Shown here: positions 10,157 through 19,967 of the stretch, piece after piece | Numbering within the stretch: position 1 is the stretch's first letter | Layout: every line of letters begins with the position of its first letter | Program-made: the position numbers and the translations under genes | Assembly (NCBI GenBank): GCA_005223375.1 | Contig: RXOD01004300.1 | Span: 1 to 24,493 of the forward strand | Direction: 5' to 3' | DNA length: 24,493 bases | From: Amoebophrya sp. AT5.2 | Taxonomy: Eukaryota; Sar; Dinophyceae; Syndiniales; Amoebophryaceae | Notes under the pieces: generated by a model | Databases searched by the model: none | Seen by the model: only the letters and a program-made list of their open reading frames with translations | What the model was told of the DNA's origin: nothing

Positions 10157-11207
10157 GGCGTTTTTTTGTGCGGAAATTGGTTATCTTTTGTTCCTCGACG
10201 GTCCGGAAGGATACACTTCGTTGAGCCATGGCAATACAGCACAGAGAATCATCCTGAAGAAAATCGTGGCACATCCACACTACAGCAAGCGGTGACGCTG
10301 AAAAAGAAACGCTCTATCAACAAACTTGATTTTTTTACAATTTATTCGCTCGTCGTCATCTAGCGGTCCACTTCGGATACGGATTCCCACTCGCAAGCAG
10401 TGAATCCGATATCTCATCTCTGGAAGAGCGATCCCATCTATGTTGAACATGAAGAAGGCATTCGTGAGGCATGCCCTACCGAACCGACATCAATTCTTAA
10501 TCATCCATTCGCCATCAAGGCCAAAAAATGATATGAAGGATCAGCCTCTTTTCACCCATGCGCTCGCGCCTCAAAGAAACAGAGCGTTGAGGAACGCCAG
10601 GGCGGGGGTACTGGCTCACGACCTCAACCTCATGCGAGAAAAGCAAAATTTTATGTAAACTTACTCTATGTAGCTAATGTAAAAATGTTGTCCTCGTTTC
10701 GTCTGCTCGATCGATCCATCGGAGAAGAGAGAAGATAAGGTTTCGTAATACGAGCGTGGTTTTGTTAGAATAGATGCGGATCGCGATCGAGCGTCGACTG
10801 ATGGCGCGCGCAGGCAGCCCACCCCTACTCGAGATTGTTCCTCGTTTTGTTTCGCTTCCCGCCGACCAAGGCAACAATCTGAAATCGAGAGAAGTAGAAC
10901 GAGAGCTGTACCAAACCACGCTAGTTGCATGCGTTTCCTTCCGCGCTCTCAGACCGCAGCGCCCTATCCTCGATATTGATTTTCCTTAACAGAAATAAAG
11001 ATGCGCCGGCGCCCGCAACGCCGCCTGTCGTGACAACTCTTGTTTCACCATATTGAAGGTTGCTTCACCCACTACGCTACCTAGTCGTGCGACTCGGGAC
11101 GGCGACGGATCAGCGCGACTGGACATCCTTTTCTTCCTGTCTCAAACTCGTTGCCATCGACCAGACCCAGAGAGCCGCTGTTGCTTCGCGCTTGCAGCAC
11201 GACGAGC
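10157..11207. other. Spacer after methyltransferase-like copy 2
   Basis: Up to about 10540 this is the second copy of the duplicated 3' flank. Beyond that I see no gene: open frames on either strand are short and unlike known proteins. A pyrimidine-rich tract near 11128-11143 followed by several AGs precedes the next gene's ATG and may mark a 5'-leader acceptor. An AATAAA-like string occurs near 10994. Confidence 0.6.
10215..10237 (+). repeat. Conserved 3'-flank block, copy 2
   Basis: Exact 23-bp match to 7362-7384. The surrounding flank is also alignable, for example tctagcggtcc appears in both flanks, showing the duplication covered DNA beyond the coding region. Confidence 0.85.
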
Positions 11208-14200
11208 ATGGAGGTCTTAGCGCCTGCTCTTTCCTCGAGCGGCGCGTTGCGTTGCGGCTACTTTGGGTTGGAAGAGCTCACAGCGTTGGCGTATGCTAGT
11301 GGGGATGTGCGAAACTATCTGAAAAACGACCTTACGGACGCGGATTTTTCCGGGAGGCAGCTGCTCGACGATGCGGAGGCGGACAAGGACACACACGGGC
11401 GCAGCAGTCAGCGGTCCAAGCCCACGCCGTCGCTTGTGGCTCTTATGCCGAAATTGCAGGTGGCAGGAGACGCGCAATGAATGATCAAGCCACTTTTTTG
11501 AGGAACCTGAATCAGGCAAGCTGCACAAAAATCTATGAATGTATAGCGGACACAAACTTCAATACTTTTCTTTCAATCTCATTGACCACCACCTCCAGAT
11601 TCTCGTCGTGGCGCAGTGCGGATTGTCCCGTCTGGATTTGGAGCGGATATCGGGTGGGCCGCGCGCGGGAGCGATCGCACCCTTCAGACAGCTACGGCAC
11701 CTGATTGCGTCAGACAACCGCATCGCATCCCTCCCGGAGGATCTTCCGGACAGGTTTCCGGCGCTAGAATTCCTTGATCTGGCAGGGAATCAGGTACGGA
11801 AACTGATTGATTCAGCAGTGTTTCTTTCGTGGACGTGGGAAAAATGACTTAATTACTACTTATAATCACGCATGACCCACTGCCACACCCACCCGTCAAT
11901 CTCCTATAACGAACTTGGATCTTCGTAGGTCTCTTCGTTTGTGGAGACTGGCAAGTTGGCGACGCTTGCTTTGCTGAAGTCGCTCGACCTGTCACGCAAC
12001 CCCATCATAACTTGCACGACCCCGACGACGAGCAAGAAGAGCGCTTTTCTGAAGATTTTGTATCTGGTTCCGCAGCTCGAGACGCTCAACCGCAGAGCTG
12101 TGGACGCAGTCACGCGCGGGCAAGTACTCGCGGGCATTCTCCCAACCGAGCTTTCGCTCGCGGAACCAGACGACGGGGCGGAGGAGGAGAAGGGCTGTCT
12201 TCCTGGGTCCGGAGATGATATGCAGCGTGCCGACTTGAGGGACGATATCATGGGTCCGGACCAGGAGCAGGAGGACGAAATGGAGCGGCACATCCGCACG
12301 CTCGAACAGTCGATTTTGAGCAGCGCGTCTGCACCCGCCGCGCGAGGACAGAAACAAACTCTGGGTCTGCTGCAGCAGGAACAGGCCGGGGGCGCCTCGG
12401 CGTCTACGTCCTCGTACTGGCCGAAGAAGCAGGGAACGGCTGATAGCAGCGCCGTCAGCGGGATGTACGAATTGAACAATTCGGGCGTGTCTGTCTCGGC
12501 GTTCGAGGAGCACATGGCGAGCAGGAGCCGAGGTGGAACTACAGCTGCAAATCCAAATGGAATGCATCCAGCACCAGCGGGTCTAAACCAAAAGCAAAAT
12601 CCGCCCATGCTCTTCATGAGTGATCAACCGCCTCCCGGGGCCGGTGTTTCGCAAGGGGCGCACAGCAGGATCTCGGACCTGAGTCCGATTGCGCAACGGC
12701 CGTACGACGAAAGCCTCATACACTCGCTAGCAGGCGACGGCGCGTGTACTACTTTCTGTTTCTTCTAATGTTTTCACTTGAACTTCAACTTACACTTACT
12801 CTTTCTTACCGAGCGCCTTGTAGTAAAAAGTAAAGTTTACAGTTGCCCTTTCAGCCGTTTGCAGTCAATGCACCCCTGCAACAACAGCTCCCACGACCGT
12901 GAACTCGCGCAGCCTGCGGAAAGCGCAGATCGAACTGCTCCACCGCATGAGCCCAGGCGGGATGCAGCGGCGTGAGCACAAGGTGCACACGCCGCACGGC
13001 TTCGGCTTCCGCCCCGGCCCCCGCGAGAAGGAGACCGGCGCATCCGCGGCGGGCAACCTGCGCGCGAGTGACCCGTACCTCGACAAAAGCGGGCGGACGG
13101 GCGGGGGCCGCGCGGCGGAACCATCGCGCAACGCGAACACCGATCGCGCGGCTGCTGTTCCCACGATCACGCGCGCCGGCAGCGTTTCGCCGCAGATGCT
13201 GCCGCGGGAGTATCTCCCGAATGCCCGCCACCCGCGGTACGGCAGCGCCGAGCCGCGCACAATAACGCCGAGCGACACGCAGCACAAGTCCGAGCTCGAG
13301 ACGCAGCTCGAGTTCTTGTTGAAACGGAACGAAGACGTCGTGAACCTGGCACTCATGAAGGCGGGTTACAACTTCAAGCAGATGCACGACCACGCCGGTG
13401 GGGGCGAAAGTAGTGACAAGGCCAAGCTCGACGACCTCCGGAGGATTCTGCTGCGATCGCCGACGCACTTTGTCGACGTCTTTTTGCAGCTGTGCCTCCA
13501 CATAATCCGCGACAAGGAAAAGCGGCACCACACGGAGCACGGGCGGCACGTGCCCTTTCGCTACTCAGGCGTCGGGGAACCGCACAAGGAAGTGAGCCCG
13601 CGACGCCGGGACGACAACGCATTGCTTAAGGAGGGGAAAAAACCTGTATTTTCCTGGAGATAGGGCCGGTGGTGGGAGACTTGATGTAGTTCCTCTCATA
13701 GTCCTTGGTCTCGTATGTTGATCGAGGGGCAGTGGCGATGGGCTGTGTTGTCTTGTATTTCTTTGGTCTCTTTTTTTTTCGCTTGATCATATTTTGTCGC
13801 GTTTATTTTGAATACTGGTCTCAAAAAAATACCTTCCATGCTTGGTTTTGCTAGGGACGGAGCTAGCACCGCAATCGCAAAGCTGCGGGCAGGAGGTGCT
13901 GGAATGAGTCGGCTCATTTTTCTGTGTCGGGTTGTATTATTTTCGTCTTGTGTTTTGTCTTGCTCTTGGTCTTGTATTCTGTCTCGGCAATTATAGGCGA
14001 ATCGTCTACCTACCAGAAATGACGGCAAAAATGGGTTTTGCCCCCCTCTAAGTTGCACATCGACTTCCGCGGGCGCAGTCCGGCCACGACGGAGGGAGCT
14101 GTTCCGCGGAGGGAGCAGTACTTGCAGGAGGAGGACGGCGGATCGGCCTCGTCCTCGGCGGGCGGAAAGTGGAGTGGCGGGAAGTCGGGGCGAAAAATGG

Positions 14201-15319
14201 ACGACAGTGTTCGGGGTCTCGCGTCCGAGGATCCCGACGCCTCGGAGTTGATGCGGCGGCGGCAGAAGACCGTGGACAAGTGGCTGCAGATGCAGAAGGA
14301 AAAAAGCCCCTCGAACAATAACAAAGCGTCGCCGGTAGAAATCTTCCAGACCGCGTACGGAGCAGACGTCGTCGCGGAGGAGGACGAGGAAGACCAGTCA
14401 TCGTCGAACAGCGAAGCTGCTGCGCAGTTGTACAATCAACAGCCACTGTTCCCAGTACTAAGCTTCAGACCCGAAAATGAAAACCTGAAGCGCATCTGCC
14501 TGCCCGCGCGGCTGCGCGCGTCGGGACCGGTATTGTGACTTCGAACACTTTTGCAAGTTTGTAATGCGGCCGCGGCGGCAATGAATCATGCATACTCTAC
14601 TGATGATCAGCGCGTCCTCTGAGTGAACAGCTCAGTGAGTTTCATGCAAATGCCCTCCGCAGGACCGCACCCAGCCGTTGCATTCTCGATGGAAGCCCGG
14701 GCAACTGGCAGGGACGAGCACGCACGCGGCGCACCACCTTCCGGGGGGAAGATCGCCAGAGGAGCGAGCATTCGAGCACCAAATGCAGTACTACCACTGG
14801 AACGCTACGAAAGCCAAGCGGCAATCACCGCTCACGCGTGCGCAGCCGGCGTTGGGAAGCACCGTCCGGGCGCATGCACAAGGAGGCCAGTTTGGCGGCG
14901 GGGGAGCCCCTTTCCTCCAGCAGGGATTTCATGCGGCCGCTGCGTCGGGCGCGCAAACGCAAGCGAGCTACAGTTCTTCGTACCACCGAGGGGGTGGTCT
15001 TGGTCACCATCTTCATCATGCGCAGCACTCACTGAGCTACAGCCAGGCGCCCGCTTTGAAGGCCCCAGATAGGTTCGACGATAGCTCAATCTACTCGCGC
15101 GACTTCTTCGACGTGGTGGGAGGAGCGCGGAGGTCGCGAGGTCCTGCGATTCGCGTGCGGGGAAACCAACAGAGGAGTTTGTTTGCGAAGGTGCCAAGAG
15201 GCATTAAGTCGTCCGGTACTAGCGGAGGTGCGAGGGGAGGTGCCGTCGCTGGCAGTACTGGTGGTAATAGCGGAGCGTCGCCGGGGGTAATAGCAGGAGC
15301 CGCGGGCATTTGGAGGTGA
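11208..15319 (+). CDS. Leucine-rich-repeat protein with long disordered tail, 6 exons
   Basis: Proposed exons are 11208-11459, 11599-11793, 11929-12745, 12855-13645, 14053-14529 and 14663-15319, totalling 1062 aa; every junction is GT-AG with matching phase. Leucine-rich repeats span the first three exons: LMPKLQ-ILVVAQCGLSRLDL, FRQLRHLIASDNRIASLPED, FPALEFLDLAGNQ-VSSF and LLKSLDLSRNPI, closed by LVPQLETLNRRAV, which resembles the C-terminal cap seen in U2A'/dynein-associated LRR proteins. After about residue 210 the protein becomes acidic, Gln/Ser/Gly-rich and likely disordered. A short more ordered stretch occurs around 13290-13380 (LEFLLKRNEDVVNLALMKAGYNF) and another, helix-like, near 14250-14310. 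The tail ends in a Gly/Ala/Ser-rich stretch. The role is unknown; LRRs suggest protein binding. The link between exons 3 and 4 rests on phase and a good pyrimidine-AG acceptor, not homology, so two separate genes remain possible. Confidence 0.75.
13646..14052 (+). other. Longest intron (407 bp) of the LRR gene
   Basis: Starts gtattttcc and ends in a strong acceptor, a C/T tract followed by aag. It is T-rich on the + strand with repeated gtcttgt-like words (near 13749, 13945 and 13970), and contains a more GC-rich island at about 13835-13915. No RNA gene could be confirmed inside it. Confidence 0.65.
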
Positions 15320-15369
15320 CAGCGGATTCTCGGGCACTTGGAGTGACGTGCTTGGGGATTTGGATTGAC
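15304..15369 (+). repeat. Three imperfect repeat units across the LRR gene stop codon
   Basis: Units gggcatttggaggtgac (15304), gggcacttggagtgac (15332) and ggggatttggattgac (15354) follow each other at 28 and 22 bp. The TGA in the first unit is the stop codon of the LRR gene; the others carry a TGA at the equivalent place. Confidence 0.6.
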
Positions 15370-15836
15370 ATCTTCAAAAATCCGATTTTCGGAAACCAAC
15401 ACGTCGAGCGCTGCACTGCTTTTCGTGGGCGCTGAATCACTTGTCCATCGACCATCAACTGCCTTGGTTTGGACAGTAACCAACATGGAAGGAACGCTTT
15501 CCGCGCGTGCGCGGAGACAGAAGCATCCATCCATGGCTTGACGAAGACGCAACAGACTGTGCTGATCGAGTCAAAATAAGTATTTGTTTTTAGAAGTGTT
15601 CGGAGCTGCTCGTCGACACTCCTTCGGCATGAATACCGGGCGAACGAAGAGAGACTTCAGATGAGAGCAACAAAAAGTGTTTGCGTCATCGACGATGCAA
15701 CCGGAGTCAGTACTGAGTGTACGAAGACGGCCGGCCAAATTCAGATGAGCCAAAAGACATAAAAGCGAAGTTGCCGCACTTCCACGCAAGGAATCGGTAG
15801 AAACATATTACACCAGCCTGTTTTATTTCCGTGACG
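15320..15836. other. Spacer between the LRR gene and the FAM173-like methyltransferase gene
   Basis: Apart from the short repeat at its start, nothing recognisable is present. It should include the 3' UTR of the LRR gene and the promoter of the next gene. Frames on both strands are short or interrupted. Confidence 0.55.
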
Positions 15837-16853
15837 ATGGTGGATCCGAAACTTTCTGAGATTTCCACGAGCGCGGTGTGTGCGGGCCCATATTACCCGA
15901 CGAGCGCCGGTACGGTGGATGACCTGGTGTCCCTCCTCGCGTCGGTACGGCTGATCAGCCCGTCCGACTGCTTCGTGGACCTCGGTGCGGGGGACGGCCG
16001 CGTCGTGCGCAGGATGGCGGAGCAGTTCGGCTGTCGCGCGGTCGGTGTCGAGTACGACGAATCGGTGCTCCGGGCATCGCAGGAATTCGTTTTTGTTTTC
16101 GACCCCGGGGTGGAAGACATCCAGGAAAAAGGGCGCAAGAAGATCCGGATGTGGCTGCTCGATCCGCCCGCGTCTAAAGAGCTGATGGACTCCTCTCCTG
16201 ACGACGACCACGGCGCAGGGGCCGCGGAGCCAGAGTTTCTTTGCTGCGACCTGTTCGCTTTGTTCCCGCGGACGAAGGGGGGCAATACAACCGCGGAAGT
16301 AGCTTCCCGCGAAAATTTCTGCTACGCGAGCGAGGGACTGCTTCGACGGTGGAGGCACCAACAACTTTCTCTCCGCGGAGGTGAAACGCCAACTGCTGCG
16401 CATGCTGGACGGGCAGCTAGCGTACGAGACACGGAGGCTGAAGTTGAACAGCAACCCCGCGGAGCGCTACAATATCTAATGACACAACCCCCACAACCAC
16501 ATGATCATGATCAGGAGCTGGTGCAGGAGCTAGACCCTCTACTTCCGCTTCTGACACGAGACGCCACCGTTGTGTTCGTGTACCTGCTTCCGGAGTTTCA
16601 CGCGGTGCTCTCTAAGTGCCTCCTCGACCTGTTTCAGGAGCCGAACTCTAAGCTGCGACTCGTGATCGCCTGGTGGTGGCCGCTGGCACCGGAAGTGATG
16701 CGCTGCTGGAAGTCGTTCCAGCTGGGGAAGAGCGAGGGTGCGGATTCCGGCACAGTCTTTCTGTACACGCGAGCGGAGCAGCAGCGGAGCGGCGGTTTGG
16801 ACGAAGTCGAGTGCGATCATTATGGATGTTGGGACCCTGACGGGGGACTCTAA
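15837..16853 (+). CDS. SAM-dependent methyltransferase, FAM173/ATPSCKMT-like
   Basis: Single exon, 338 aa, first ATG taken as start (MVDPKLSE). The N-terminus has PYYPTSAGTVDDLVSLL, matching the PY-PTP entry segment of the FAM173-type lysine methyltransferases, followed by motif I FVDLGAGDGRVV (residues 46-57) and the acidic loop AVGVEYDESVL. Later come a motif IV-like region and VVFVYLLPEF, the YLLP signature typical of this family, then the C-terminal beta strands. Family members methylate a lysine on the c-subunit of mitochondrial ATP synthase in animals; bacterial homologues are less defined. Here the interval between motif I and YLLP is expanded by about 110-130 residues of low-complexity, acidic and basic sequence (for example SSPDDDHGAGAAEPE), which is unusual. 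No clear targeting peptide. Class I methyltransferase is very likely; the ATPSCKMT-type substrate is inference. Confidence 0.8.
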   Translation: MVDPKLSEISTSAVCAGPYYPTSAGTVDDLVSLLASVRLISPSDCFVDLGAGDGRVVRRMAEQFGCRAVGVEYDESVLRASQEFVFVFDPGVEDIQEKGRKKIRMWLLDPPASKELMDSSPDDDHGAGAAEPEFLCCDLFALFPRTKGGNTTAEVASRENFCYASEGLLRRWRHQQLSLRGGETPTAAHAGRAASVRDTEAEVEQQPRGALQYLMTQPPQPHDHDQELVQELDPLLPLLTRDATVVFVYLLPEFHAVLSKCLLDLFQEPNSKLRLVIAWWWPLAPEVMRCWKSFQLGKSEGADSGTVFLYTRAEQQRSGGLDEVECDHYGCWDPDGGL

Positions 16854-17756
16854 CTTCGTTCTACGAAGAACGAAAGTATGTTGTGCAGATCACAATCCTC
16901 AGAGCTTTTTCATCCTGGCCAGTCGTGTGTAACCTATGAAGAGGCCTCCTGATCATAGTCACGCATAGAGATAGACGCGGACCACTCGTCGTAGATGGCA
17001 GCGGTCAATCCACCTGCCATGACATCCATCGTCCTCTTGCATGAAAACCAAAGCAGCTACCACATTTGTTTCCTGGCCAGAGATGATGTTGAAAAGAGAT
17101 TTAGTTTTTGGTTGGGCGCGCAAAATCGATTGATTGATGGGATCCACGAGAAGCCCCTAATTGAGTTACCAATTCGAAATTGTGAGTACGTTATATCACA
17201 TGCATGAGGACAAGGACATTCATTGAGGCGTCGTACGATGGAACCAACAGAAGCTGGATCTACTTTCAAGGCGATTCCTGACGTGTGCTGCGTTCTGTCC
17301 TGACCTTGGGGTCAGCATACACTGGCGTGCTTCAACAGTTCGACTAGGTGTCGAAAAAAAAAAACTATAATTTATTAAACTTTGACTGCGTTACAGTTTA
17401 CTTTCTTAGAGGCTTGCAGGAGGCTCAAGACGCTTGCGCAATTTGCTCCCACCTGCGAAGCATGAAAGTCTGGAGCACTCGTCGGGACCTCTGACTTCTA
17501 CACCACCCAAAATGAATCGTACGCGTCCCCGTGTGTGTAGGTAGCAGCGATATTCCGTTATAGCGTGTTTCTAGAACCGCACCTAGTGCTGGTACCAGCC
17601 TGTCAGAGACGGACCAAGTCATAGCTTCAGGCTCACAACAAGTCCAAGTCCGAACAGGAACGGCAGGGTAATAAGCACAAAAAGAGAGTAGAGGGTACTA
17701 TCGGTAGGACTCCTGCAGAACAGCATTTGGAGCAGAGGCAAATAGACAGCAGCAGA
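16854..17756. other. Spacer between the FAM173-like and CCCH genes
   Basis: No gene supported on either strand. Contains an A-rich run near 17350-17362 followed by an AT-rich patch. The region before 17757 has many cag trinucleotides but no convincing promoter element. Confidence 0.55.
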
Positions 17757-19967
17757 ATGGGCGAGAAGCAGACCCTGTACAGTCGCACCAAGATGTGCAA
17801 GTTCCAGCTGTTCGGCGTTTGCCGCTACGGCGACAAGTGCAACTACGCGCACTCCCTCGCCGACATGAAGCAGCTGCCCGACTTCGAGCGCACGTCCTTC
17901 TGTAAGGCCTTTCTGCGCGACGGTGTTTGCCCCAACGAGAAGGCCGGGCTCTGCCCCTACGCGCACAAGGTCGAAGAACTGCGGGCCTCGCCGGCGCCGC
18001 GCCAGCGGCTCTGTCTCTTCTACCACGGCCCGAACGCGAGCTGCATCTACGGGAAGTACTGCCGGTACGTGCACGAGGTGAGTCCGGAGTTCCTCGAGCT
18101 GCACGGGTTGTCCGAGATTCCGTCGACGCAGGAAGAGCTGGAAAAACTGAACCTGCGGATACAGGAACTGGAGGAGAAAATGCAACCCGCCTCCAGTAGG
18201 CAGCGGCAGGGCGGAAAAACGATCCCCAGCCAGAGGCAGTCAGGGGCTGGGAATTGGCGGGGAGGAGCAAACGCAAGGAGCGGGCGCTCCAGCGGCGGAA
18301 GCTCGACGTCGCAGTCGTCCCGGAGCTCGTATGCGAGTTCGCAGTCGGTCGGCTCCTCGGATTTCGGCGGAGGCGGCTTGTTTTACGATCAGGCTCAGGC
18401 CTTGTCTGCCGCTTCTCGTCCCGAACCCGAGTTGGTCTGCTCGCCCGCCACGGACGAAATTGAATACTACTCGGACGAGGTGGATTCGCTGTTGGAGAAG
18501 GAAAGGGTGCTGTGCCAAGAAACTGCGACGGGCCTGGCTGGTGAGGAAAGCGCGCCAAGTAGTGGAGTCGCAAACAGGAAGACCGTGCTGGAAAATGATT
18601 CCTCCAAGACGTCGCTCCAGCAGAAGCAGATCTCGGTCGACAAGCGGAAGGAGCAGGCCTCCAAGGTGCTGTCGCAGCTGCTTTCCGAACCGGCCGAGCC
18701 GGAAAACATGCGGCGCATCAAAACGCTGCTGGACGTTATGCAGAGCTACGACGACGAAATGGAACGGGCGGGGGGGCAGGACATGTCGTCGCAGCAGGAA
18801 CAGATCCAGTCGTTTCCCCCAGTGTCTGGGAAGATGAACATTAACAATAGTACGAAGTCTGCCCTCGTCGCTGCTGAGACGGAACCGGGCCGACATCGTG
18901 CGGGCATCGACCCGCCGCCGGGGCTGGGTCCCTTTCCGGCGCCGGAGATTCCGAAGTTCGAGAGTGAGCTGTCAAGCATGTCGAGCAACTACTCCAACTC
19001 GGATCGACCGGCGCGGAAGCACGGCAGTAGCCGCAGGCACAACAACAGGAGCAACAGCAAACACAGCGTCAAGAACCAGCTCGCATCCGCGTTGGGGGAA
19101 GTGAATCACGGACGGAAAAAGAACCACTCTGGCGGTAAGTAGACTGACAGTCGCCTAGACGATGGGCTTGCGTGTGTTGAGCTTGAGCTTGAGTTCGCGT
19201 TTCGATCAAAGAAATGCCATTGCCGTTAAATATCTGCATGGTGAAGACAGAGGAAATCAAATCACGACCATGAAAGAATGATTTCGTCAGGTTTGGCGAG
19301 CTCTGCTCTACCGCCTGCACCTGGCGCTGCTGCTGTTCCCGACCGCCTCTACATGCCGACTTCCGTGGCCTCCGCCTACCCGCCGAGTACTGGCGTCTTC
19401 CACAACCCACACACAGTTGTTCCTCCTCCTCCTCCTTCCGTTGTTCCACAGCTCGTGCGCGCGCGCCCCGCCAACCCCCCTCCAGGTCTCGATGCGGAGG
19501 TTGGAAATAGCGACGAGACCCTTATGAATTCCTGTATCCAGAACCAGATCCAGCGCGAGGGCGCACACACGCGGTCTCCGCCAGGGCTTTCGCTTTCCCG
19601 CTCGCCGCCGGGTTTTTTCGTGTCTCCGACTACGATCACTGCTGCAGCTGCTGACGACTATTACGGACGGCAGTTGTATCCCCATTCGATATCGATTTCG
19701 CCCCCGTGTCACCGCGAGCCAAGACTCGTGTACGTGGAGTCGCCGAATCAGAGGAACGACGAAAAGGCTCAGCCGATGGCCGCGCACGAAGACCAGTCTA
19801 CAGCCCTGCTGCGATCGTCGCTCCAGCGGTTCAGTCGAGAACAAGAAGAAGAACAGCGGCGTAGGGTCAACAGGACAACTACAATGGCGGACGTCGTGGA
19901 GTGGGAACAGCAGCACAACTACAATTACTGCTCCGACTCAACGATGTCAGACCGCTCGGACCGATAG
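17757..19967 (+). CDS. Triple CCCH zinc-finger protein with PPGL motifs, 2 exons
   Basis: Exons 17757-19134 and 19291-19967, phase-1 GT-AG intron of 156 bp with a strong gtaagt donor; 684 aa. Three zinc fingers lie at the N-terminus: C14-x7-C22-x5-C28-x3-H32, C49-x8-C58-x7-C66-x3-H70 and C86-x9-C96-x5-C102-x3-H106. CCCH fingers of this spacing usually bind single-stranded RNA, so roles in mRNA stability, processing or translation are likely. A short coiled-coil-like segment follows (TQEELEKLNLRIQELEEKM). The rest is Ser/Gln/Gly-rich and disordered, with a helix-like patch around 18640-18760 (QASKVLSQLLSEP, MRRIKTLLDVM). PPGL or PPGF occurs four times in the C-terminal third: DPPPGLGP, NPPPGLDA, SPPGLSLS and SPPGFFV. 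It is likely cytoplasmic or nuclear. The start is the first ATG, 13 codons before the first finger cysteine. Identity as a CCCH protein is secure; partners are unknown. Confidence 0.92.

Noticed and set aside
12899..13663. A separate gene starting at 12899
   Set aside because: It would need a GTG start. A good pyrimidine-AG acceptor at 12854 matches the phase of the donor at 12746, so an internal exon of the LRR gene is simpler, though not proven.
13696..14058. 120-aa open frame on the minus strand
   Set aside because: It lies in an intron with strong purine/pyrimidine strand bias, which makes Gln/Asp/Lys-rich minus-strand frames by chance; no recognisable motif.
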